Of a stretch of DNA of 64,000 nucleotides, positions 58,365 through 64,000 are shown one piece after another. Every line of letters starts with the position of its first letter. The stretch's first letter is position 1. A program made the position numbers and the translations under genes. The notes below the pieces were generated by a model. That model saw only the letters and a program-made list of their open reading frames with translations. It had not been told where the DNA came from and did no database searches. This DNA comes from DATBQN01 sp963755825 (GTDB lineage Bacteria > Acidobacteriota > Thermoanaerobaculia > Multivoradales > UBA5704), in NCBI GenBank assembly GCA_963755825.1, contig CAVWLA010000003.1, positions 1-64,000 on the forward strand, read 5' to 3'.

Positions 58365-59150
58365 TCAGCCGAGCCCCGCCGTCCGCGCCATCTGGCGCAG
58401 AAAGCGGCCGTAGGCCGGGGCGGACGCCGCCTTGATGAGGATGTCGGCGAGGAGGCCGCTCGCGGCGAGGGCGAGGAGTTGGGCCTCGAGGCGGGCGAAG
58501 GGCCAGGGGCGCTTCACCAGCAGCGGACGCGAGAAGACGGCGCCGACGAGGACGAAGGCGGCGACGCGGAGGACCGACCAGGGGACCCAGGCGGCGGCGG
58601 CGCCGAGCAGCGGGTGGCCGCTGGCGACGGCATAGCTGCCCACGAAGTAGCTCATGTAGTCGACCAGCCCGGCGCCGAGGACCAAGCCCAGGTAGCCGCC
58701 CGAGAGCCAGGTCGCGGCGATGAAGAGGCCGAGATGGAGCAGGTGCTGGGGGATGAAGACCGCCGGATGGTTCTCCGGCGCCTCGCCGGTCGCCACCCAG
58801 CCGAACATCTCGCGCCGGTAGGCCTCGCCGTGGAGGATGCCGGCGCGCGCCGCGTCGGGCAGCCAGGCGACGAGGAGGATCACCCCCAGCGAGAGGAGCA
58901 TCGCCCAGACGGCGCCGTGCAACCAAGCGCCCAGGTAGTCGCGGCGGCGGACCCGCGCCGCGAACGCCGGATAGACGGTGAGCGGCGCCAGGAGCGGCAG
59001 CGCGTAGCGGCCGCCGGGGAGGGCGGCGACGAGCGGCAGGAGAGGCGTCAGGAGGAGGAGCCAGGAGGGCGCCCGCAGCCAGGCGCCACCGCCAGCGAGC
59101 GACTCGGCTGTGGGCTGCCTTGGGCCCGCCGAGCCGTCGACGCCGCTCAC
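58365..59150 (-). CDS. Membrane protein of unknown function, 261 aa
   Basis: Starts with GTG in the SDR stop (GTGA). Six to seven hydrophobic helices are visible (APSWLLLLTPLLPLVAALPG, AVWAMLLSLGVILLVAWL, VFIPQHLLHLGLFIAATWLS, GGYLGLVLGAGLVDYMSYFV, AWVPWSVLRVAAFVLVGAVF). No transporter or enzyme motif recognised. Coupled with the SDR, so they probably act in one pathway. Confidence 0.75.
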   Translation of the reverse strand: MSGVDGSAGPRQPTAESLAGGGAWLRAPSWLLLLTPLLPLVAALPGGRYALPLLAPLTVYPAFAARVRRRDYLGAWLHGAVWAMLLSLGVILLVAWLPDAARAGILHGEAYRREMFGWVATGEAPENHPAVFIPQHLLHLGLFIAATWLSGGYLGLVLGAGLVDYMSYFVGSYAVASGHPLLGAAAAWVPWSVLRVAAFVLVGAVFSRPLLVKRPWPFARLEAQLLALAASGLLADILIKAASAPAYGRFLRQMARTAGLG

Positions 59151-59863
59151 AGCGCGCCGCCCGCCGGGCCGAGGTGGATCTCCTCGACCACCGCCCGCGG
59201 ATCGGCGGTGAGCGCATAGGCGATCGCCCGCGCCACCTCCGCCGCCGGCACCATGAGGCCGCGGTCCCAGCTCCCCGGCATCCCCTCCCAGATCGGCGTG
59301 TCGGTGGCCCCCGGGTAGACCGCGCAGGTGCGCACGCCGCTGCCGGCGAGCTCGTCGCGGAGCGCCGCGACGAGGCCGGCGAGACCCCACTTGCTGGCGC
59401 AGTAGGCAGACCAGCCGGGAAAGCCGCGGCGGGCGGCGACGGAGAGGAGCGGCACGATCCAGCCGCTCGCCCGCTGCTTCATCGCCGGCAGCAGGGCGCG
59501 CAGCAGCAGGAAGACACCGGTCAGGTTGGTGTCGAGGACGGCGGCGAACTCCTCCGGCGTGGTGTCCTCGAGCGGCCGGATGGCGCTCACCCCCGCCGCC
59601 GGCACGATCACCTCCGCCGCCCCCCAGCGCGCCTCGATCGCCGCCGCGGCGAGCCCCACCGCGCCGGCGTCGCGGACGTCGCAGACGAACGTCACGCCGC
59701 GGCCGCCGGCGGCAGAGAGCACCGCCTCGAGCGGCGCCGAGCGGCGGCCGAGGAGCGCCAGCTCCCACCCCCGCCGCGCCAGCTCGAGCGCCACCTCGCG
59801 GCCGATGCCGGAACCGGCACCGGAGATCACCGCGACACCGCGCTGGCCGTTGGTCTCTGGCAT
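59147..59863 (-). CDS. Short-chain dehydrogenase/reductase, 238 aa
   Basis: NAD(P)-binding GAGSGIGR near residue 15, NNAG equivalent PAAGVS, catalytic Ser in LLSVAARRG and Tyr/Lys in SAYCASKWGLAG (YxxxK). Classical SDR length. Substrate unknown. Confidence 0.9.
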   Translation of the reverse strand: MPETNGQRGVAVISGAGSGIGREVALELARRGWELALLGRRSAPLEAVLSAAGGRGVTFVCDVRDAGAVGLAAAAIEARWGAAEVIVPAAGVSAIRPLEDTTPEEFAAVLDTNLTGVFLLLRALLPAMKQRASGWIVPLLSVAARRGFPGWSAYCASKWGLAGLVAALRDELAGSGVRTCAVYPGATDTPIWEGMPGSWDRGLMVPAAEVARAIAYALTADPRAVVEEIHLGPAGGAL

Positions 59864-60078
59864 GGTGGTCGAATGGCCGGCCGACGCCGAGCCGTCCTTA
59901 GTGTAGCAAGCCGCGGCGGCGCAAGCAGTGGATTGCGCCGGAGCCGTCGCCGTCGCGCAGAGCCGATCCTGAATTTGGTCTGCTGGTAGAATCTATATCT
60001 CCCAAGGCGTCGGCGCCTGGAGAGCAGGAAGACCCGCTTCGTGAGATCGATCGCGAGCGCGGATCCGGAGGATCCACC

Positions 60079-60768
60079 GTGACGGAGAGCCTGTTGGGGA
60101 TCGGAATCTACAGTGTGCCGGAAGCCGCCCGGCTCACCAGGATTCCCGCCGACTCGATCCGGCGTTGGCTATGGGGATACCGCTCGCGCTCGAAGAGCGG
60201 AGCGACCTCGGAGCGCCGGCCGCTCTGGACTTCCCAAGTCCCGACGATCGACGACGCGCGCGCGCTGGGCTTCCGAGACCTCGTCGAGATTCAGTTCGTG
60301 TCGCATTTCAAGGAGCGCGGGATCAGCCTCCAGTCGATCCGCAAGACGATCGGGCGCGCCACGGAGCTGGTGGAGAGCTCCTACCCCCTGTCGTCGACCA
60401 AGTTCAAGACCGACGGCAAGCGCATCCTGGCCGAGATACTCGACGAGCACGAGCGAAAGCTCGTCTTCGACCTCTATTCCGGCCAATACCTGCTCCAATT
60501 CATGCACGATCATCTCTATGACGCGCTCGAATACTCGGCCTTCGAGGAGCTGCTTCGCTGGTGGCCCCTGGGCAGAGCCCGCAGGGTGCTGGTGGACCCT
60601 CACCGGAGCTTCGGCCAACCGATCTCGCCGGAGGGCGTGCCGACGTCCGTCCTGGCCGGCGCCCTCCGCGCCGAGAGATCATTGGAAGATGTCGCCTACT
60701 GGTACAAGGTCGATCCCGCATCGGTACGCGACGCCGATGACTATGAGCGCGCCCTCCGTGCCGCGTGA
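60079..60768 (+). CDS. DUF433-type antitoxin with MerR-like N-terminus, 229 aa
   Basis: N-terminal helix-turn-helix GIYSVPEAARLTRIPADSIR followed by RWLWGYR; C-terminal DUF433 region from about residue 165 (DPHRSFGQPISPEGVPTSVL, DVAYWYKVDPASV, DDYERAL). Long DUF433 proteins of this kind are antitoxins for DUF5615 PIN-like toxins. The stop overlaps the toxin start (GTGA), as in an intact TA operon, but the toxin is broken. Confidence 0.8.
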   Translation: MTESLLGIGIYSVPEAARLTRIPADSIRRWLWGYRSRSKSGATSERRPLWTSQVPTIDDARALGFRDLVEIQFVSHFKERGISLQSIRKTIGRATELVESSYPLSSTKFKTDGKRILAEILDEHERKLVFDLYSGQYLLQFMHDHLYDALEYSAFEELLRWWPLGRARRVLVDPHRSFGQPISPEGVPTSVLAGALRAERSLEDVAYWYKVDPASVRDADDYERALRAA

Positions 60769-60946
60769 AATTCTTCTTCGACAACTGCATCGCCTGGAGG
60801 ACCGCCGAGGCTCTCGACCTCCTCCTCCATCGCGACGGCTTTGAGATCGTAGCGCTCCGCAGCAAGTCGATTGCGCCCGCGAAGCGCACCAGGGGACCGC
60901 CTTCATCCTCCCCTACAGCGGCAAGATCGAACGCCGCAACTCCTGA
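60765..60946 (+). pseudogene. DUF5615/PIN-like toxin remnant, internally deleted
   Basis: From GTG 60765 the frame gives KFFFDNCIAWRTAEALDLLL and GFEIVALRSK, the N-terminal strand with the acidic Asp of DUF5615 toxins. After about 35 residues it leaves frame. Another frame just downstream gives HQGTAFILPYSGKIERRNS and a TGA at 60944-60946, which looks like the C-terminus. The middle (about 50 residues of a normal toxin) is missing, so nuclease activity is very unlikely. Confidence 0.65.
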
Positions 60947-60956
60947 TCCTGCCGCC

Positions 60957-61727
60957 CTACCCCGCCAGCCCCTTGCCGCCGTCGATGGCGAAGGTCTGGC
61001 CGACGATCTGGGCGGCGGCGTCGCTCGCCAGGTAGCGCACCAGGAGGGCGACGTCGCGCGGGGTGGTGAACCTCCCGGTCGGCGTCTGGCGCAGGGCCTC
61101 GGCGATCCGCCGCTCGCGGTCGGGGAAGACCTCGGTCGCCTCGGTGAGGACGAGGCCGGGGGAGACCAGGTTGACGGCGATGCCGCGCGGCGCGAGCTCG
61201 ATGGCGTAGTGGCGGAAGAGCGACTCGAGGGCCGCCTTGCTCGCTCCCACCGCGGCGTAGTAGGCGCCGGTGCGGACGGAGCCCGCCGACGTGAGGCCGA
61301 TGATGCGGCCGCCCGCCGGCATCCGCGGCAGCAGCTCGCGCAGCAGGGCGTGGATGGCGACGACGTTGGTCTCCAGGGTGAAGCGGAGGTGGCGCGGGGT
61401 GAGCTCGAAGGCCGGCCGGTGGACCCCCGAGGCCGCCGAGTGGACGACGACGTCGACGGCGGGGGCCGCGGCGCGGATCGCCGCGACGCTCTCGGCGAGC
61501 GCCTCGTCGCGGGTGAGGTCGCCGCGCAGGCAGCGGATGGCGAGGCCGCGCGCCGCCGCCTCGGCGGCGAGGTCGTCGGCCGCCGTGCGGTTGCGGGCGT
61601 AGAGGGCGAAGACGGTGGCGCCCTCCTCGGCGAGGACGATCGAGATGGCGCGGCCGATCCCCCGCGTGCCGCCGGTGACGACGGCGACGCGCGGCGAGGC
61701 CGGCGGCGTGGTGGACAGCTCGCTCAC
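60957..61727 (-). CDS. fabL: FabL-type enoyl-ACP reductase III, 256 aa
   Basis: An SDR protein that would be called FabG on first look, but it has the features of Bacillus FabL: TGGTRGIGRA, AASGVHRPAFEL, and YAAVGASKAALESLFRHYAI, where Tyr and Lys are spaced Y-x6-K (enoyl reductase) rather than Y-x3-K (ketoreductase). FPDRERRIAEALRQTPTGRF also matches FabL. Starts with GTG in the previous stop (GTGA). It should reduce the enoyl intermediate made by the adjacent KS/FabG. Confidence 0.85.
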   Translation of the reverse strand: MSELSTTPPASPRVAVVTGGTRGIGRAISIVLAEEGATVFALYARNRTAADDLAAEAAARGLAIRCLRGDLTRDEALAESVAAIRAAAPAVDVVVHSAASGVHRPAFELTPRHLRFTLETNVVAIHALLRELLPRMPAGGRIIGLTSAGSVRTGAYYAAVGASKAALESLFRHYAIELAPRGIAVNLVSPGLVLTEATEVFPDRERRIAEALRQTPTGRFTTPRDVALLVRYLASDAAAQIVGQTFAIDGGKGLAG

Positions 61728-62512
61728 GATGCCGCGTCCCCCAGCGAGCGGCCGCCGTCGAGCGGGATGACGGCGCCGGTCAGGTAGGCCGCCTCGGCCG
61801 AGCAGAGGAAGCGGACGAGGGCGCCGACGTCCGCCGGCTCCCCCGGCCGGCCGGCTGGGATGCGGCGGCGCAGCGGCACGCGGCTCTCGCCGCGGCCGGC
61901 CTCGCCCGCGGCGAGGGACTCCAGCAGCGGCGCCGTCATCGGCGTCGCCACCAGGCCCGGCGCCACCGCGTTGACCGTCACGCCGCGGTGCGCCACCTCG
62001 AGCGCCAGCGCCCGCACGAAGCCCTCGACGCCGGCCTTGGCGGCGGCGTAGCCCGCCTGGCCGCGCTTGACGTAGCGGGCGCCGATCGAGCTCACCAGGA
62101 CCACGCGGCCGAAGCACTGGCGGACCATGCCGCCGACCAGCAGGTGGGCGAGCGCCATGGCGACCAGCAGGTGCTCCTGCACGCGCTCGGCGTGGAGCTC
62201 GAAGGGGCCGTCGAGAAAGAGGCGGTCGGCGATGCGGCCGGCGGCGTGGACGAGGACCGCCGGCGGCGCCGCGAAGCTCTCCGCCACCCGCTCGGCGAGG
62301 GCGCGGGCGTCGCCGTAGCCGAGGAGCGGCTGGGCGAAGGTCTCGATCCGCGCCGCCGGGAAGTCGTTGGCCAGCTCGTCGCGCGCCGCGGCGGCGCGCT
62401 CGCCGGCGGCGCGGTAGCCGAGCGCCAGGTCGTGCTCCGCCGCCAGCGCCCGCGCGATGCCGAGGCCGATGCCGCTGGTGCCGCCGGTGACCAGCGCGAG
62501 CGGTCTCGCCAC
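61724..62512 (-). CDS. fabG: 3-oxoacyl-ACP reductase (FabG-like), 262 aa
   Basis: Start at GTG 62512, five bases after the KS stop. TGGTSGIGLG nucleotide-binding loop, catalytic Ser in VLVSSIGARY, and GYAAAKAGVEGFVRAL with Y-x3-K; ends AYLTGAVIPLDGGRSLG. NADPH-dependent ketoreductase. Context suggests it reduces the product of the neighbouring ketosynthase. Confidence 0.9.
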   Translation of the reverse strand: MARPLALVTGGTSGIGLGIARALAAEHDLALGYRAAGERAAAARDELANDFPAARIETFAQPLLGYGDARALAERVAESFAAPPAVLVHAAGRIADRLFLDGPFELHAERVQEHLLVAMALAHLLVGGMVRQCFGRVVLVSSIGARYVKRGQAGYAAAKAGVEGFVRALALEVAHRGVTVNAVAPGLVATPMTAPLLESLAAGEAGRGESRVPLRRRIPAGRPGEPADVGALVRFLCSAEAAYLTGAVIPLDGGRSLGDAAS

Positions 62513-62517
62513 GGCCT

Positions 62518-63777
62518 TTAGCCCGCTCCCGCGAAGACGACGCAGGCGTTGTGGCCGCCGAAGCCGAGGCTGTTGCTGAGCATCACGCGGAAGTCGGCGC
62601 GCCGCGCGCGGTTGGGGACGTAGTCGAGGTCGCAGCCGGGATCGACCGCGTCCTCGCGGTAGTTGATCGTCGGGGCGATCGTCTGCGCGCGCAGCATGGC
62701 GAGGCAGGAGACCGCCTCGATCGCCCCGGCGGCGACCGTGGTGTGGCCGATCTGCGACTTGAGCGCCGTCACCGGCAGGCGGTAGACGGCGTCGCCGAAG
62801 AGGAGCTTCAGCGCCTTGGTCTCCAGCCGGTCGTTGAGCGCCGTCGAGGTGCCGTGGGCGCTCACCACGTCGACCGCCGAGGCCGACAGCCGGGCGTCGG
62901 CGAGCGCCGCCGCCATGGCATGGACGACCGCGGCGCAGTCCTCGCGCCCCTCGGTGGCGTGGAAGGCGTCGGTGGTGTGGGCGTAGCCCTGCACCAGGCC
63001 GAGCACCTCGGCGCCGCGCCGCGCCGCCTCGTCGGCGCTCTCCAGGAGCAGCGTCGCGGCGCCCTCGCTGCGCACGAAGCCCAGGCGGTCGATCGAGAAC
63101 GGCCGGCTCGCCTTCTCCGGCGGGCAGTCCTCGGTGACGAGGGCGGAGAGCAGGTGGAAGCTCATCAGGTTGGAGAGGATCAGCCGCGCGTCGACGCCGC
63201 CGACGACGGCGCGCCGCCAGCGGCCGCTCCGGATGCGCTGGAAGGCGATGCCGATCGCCTGGTTGCCGGAGGCGCAGGCGCTGGCGACCGGGATGCACGC
63301 CTCGGCGCCGAGGCGGCCGTGGCCGCGCGCCGCGAGCGAGCGGGCGATCACCGCGATCGAGCCCTCCGGCCGGCTCGGCTCCCAGTCGATCGGCGCCGCC
63401 GGCCTGCCGCCGGCGAACGACGCCTCGACGATCTCGTAGTTCATCCCCTCGGCGGTGCCGTAGACGATGCCGTCGACGGGGAGGCCGGCGGGGAGCTCGG
63501 CGAGCGCCTCGGCGGTCGCCGCGAGGGCGAAGCGCCCACAGTCGGCGAGGCGGCCGGGCTGTGCCGCGGCCTCCTCGGCGGCGAGCGGCGGCAGCGTCCG
63601 GCGGCAGACGACGCCGCCGTAGGGGACCGGGAAGCTCTCCGGGGCGAGCCAGCCGCGCAGGCTCTGCACGCCGGAGTCGCCGGCGAGCATGCGGCGGGTG
63701 AAGGTGGGGACGTCGTTGCCGAGCGGCGAGACGACGCCCATGCCGGTGACGGCGACGGCGCTCGCCGGCGGGCTCAC
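62518..63777 (-). CDS. Beta-ketoacyl-ACP synthase (FabF-like), 419 aa
   Basis: Condensing enzyme with the Cys-His-His triad: Cys in VASACASGNQAIGIAFQRI, His in VSAHGTSTALNDRLETKAL and His in KSQIGHTTVAAGAIEAV; N-terminus VAVTGMGVVSPLGNDVPTF; C-terminal SNSLGFGGHNACVVF. GTG start with GGAGG upstream. The first active-site segment departs from housekeeping FabF (CASG instead of CATS-like), as in cluster-specific KS proteins. Confidence 0.92.
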   Translation of the reverse strand: MSPPASAVAVTGMGVVSPLGNDVPTFTRRMLAGDSGVQSLRGWLAPESFPVPYGGVVCRRTLPPLAAEEAAAQPGRLADCGRFALAATAEALAELPAGLPVDGIVYGTAEGMNYEIVEASFAGGRPAAPIDWEPSRPEGSIAVIARSLAARGHGRLGAEACIPVASACASGNQAIGIAFQRIRSGRWRRAVVGGVDARLILSNLMSFHLLSALVTEDCPPEKASRPFSIDRLGFVRSEGAATLLLESADEAARRGAEVLGLVQGYAHTTDAFHATEGREDCAAVVHAMAAALADARLSASAVDVVSAHGTSTALNDRLETKALKLLFGDAVYRLPVTALKSQIGHTTVAAGAIEAVSCLAMLRAQTIAPTINYREDAVDPGCDLDYVPNRARRADFRVMLSNSLGFGGHNACVVFAGAG

Positions 63778-63796
63778 GCGGTCGCCTCCGCCACGC

Positions 63797-64000
63797 TCAG
63801 GCCGTCGGCGCGCCGGCGAGCCGCGCCTTGAGGAGGTCGACGAGCTGCGCCAGGGTGACGTCGCGGCCGGGCTGGGTGACGCCGTCCTGCTGGCGGAGCA
63901 TCTCGGCCAGCTCGAGCTCGCAGCCGGTCAGCCGCTCGATCTCGTAGGAGATGTCGAGCAGGTCGACCGAGTCGACCCCCAGCTCGCCGAAGAGGCGGGT
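63797..64000 (-). CDS. Acyl carrier protein, C-terminal part (runs off right edge)
   Basis: Reading in from the edge: RLFGELGVDSVDLLDISYEI, ERLTGCELELAEMLRQQDG, then TLAQLVDLLKARLAGAPTA and TGA (63797-63799). LGVDSVDLL carries the phosphopantetheine Ser; the usual LGxDSLD is changed to DSVD. About 67 residues are visible. It lies 20 bp upstream of the KS. Confidence 0.88.
   Translation of the reverse strand, partial: TRLFGELGVDSVDLLDISYEIERLTGCELELAEMLRQQDGVTQPGRDVTLAQLVDLLKARLAGAPTA

Noticed and set aside
59120..59989. 289-codon plus-strand frame opposite the SDR
   Set aside because: Antisense shadow; the SDR on the minus strand has a complete catalytic set.
60957..61727. Second FabG ketoreductase
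   Set aside because: The Tyr-Lys spacing is Y-x6-K and several blocks match FabL, so enoyl reductase is the better call.

Overview
The window is high-GC bacterial DNA and reads as a member of the Acidobacteriota, possibly near class Thermoanaerobaculia. The evidence is two large MacB/FtsX-like permeases of the ADOP type (acidobacterial duplicated orphan permease), a diderm cell envelope (complete tolQ-tolR-tolA-tolB-pal-cpoB set, lptE), FabL, and frequent GTG/TTG starts in 4-bp stop/start overlaps. The placement is an inference from gene content; no rRNA is present.

Left end (1-11.5 kb, minus strand): a 3614-residue nonribosomal peptide synthetase (NRPS) with order C-A-T-E-C-A-T-C-[A scar]-TE. 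A1 carries a threonine-type specificity code and A2 a closely related one. Module 3 has lost its adenylation and carrier domains, leaving a short scar. A second NRPS gene, coupled through GTGA, starts in the middle of a condensation domain and runs off the window.

Accessory region (11.7-29.5 kb): an aldo/keto reductase, two ADOP permeases, and a lower-GC block with an Rhs fragment whose C-terminal tip has an HExxH motif. Three secreted or lipoprotein-like genes and a decayed remnant follow the Rhs fragment. Two paralogous secreted proteins with Cys-rich tails sit upstream of the second permease; one is frameshifted. Next come two modules pairing XRE-type regulators with TPR proteins that carry an N-terminal His/Cys motif; both regulator promoters look leaderless. 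Several small genes here are broken (in-frame stops or frameshifts), so this is a decaying, fast-evolving zone.

Housekeeping blocks (29.5-37 kb and 44-57.4 kb): ihfA-like/merR/tRNA-Pro, der-rnr, tRNA-Leu, a phosphate transporter with its PhoU-like partner, the Tol-Pal operon, rpsT, pgi, and ribH-nusB-leuS-lptE. Between them (36.5-44 kb) lie a four-helix-bundle gene coupled to a methyltransferase, an M13 peptidase, an orphan ParA beside a strictly phased 20/40-bp hairpin repeat array, an M28 peptidase and a fatty acid desaturase.

Right end (57.4-64 kb): a secreted NlpC-like protein, an SDR/membrane-protein pair, a DUF433-type antitoxin with a deleted toxin partner, and a gene set ACP-KS-FabG-FabL that looks like a dedicated type II fatty-acid or polyketide-like assembly line continuing past the edge. 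A dispersed palindromic element with terminal inverted repeats occurs four times, always just after a stop codon.
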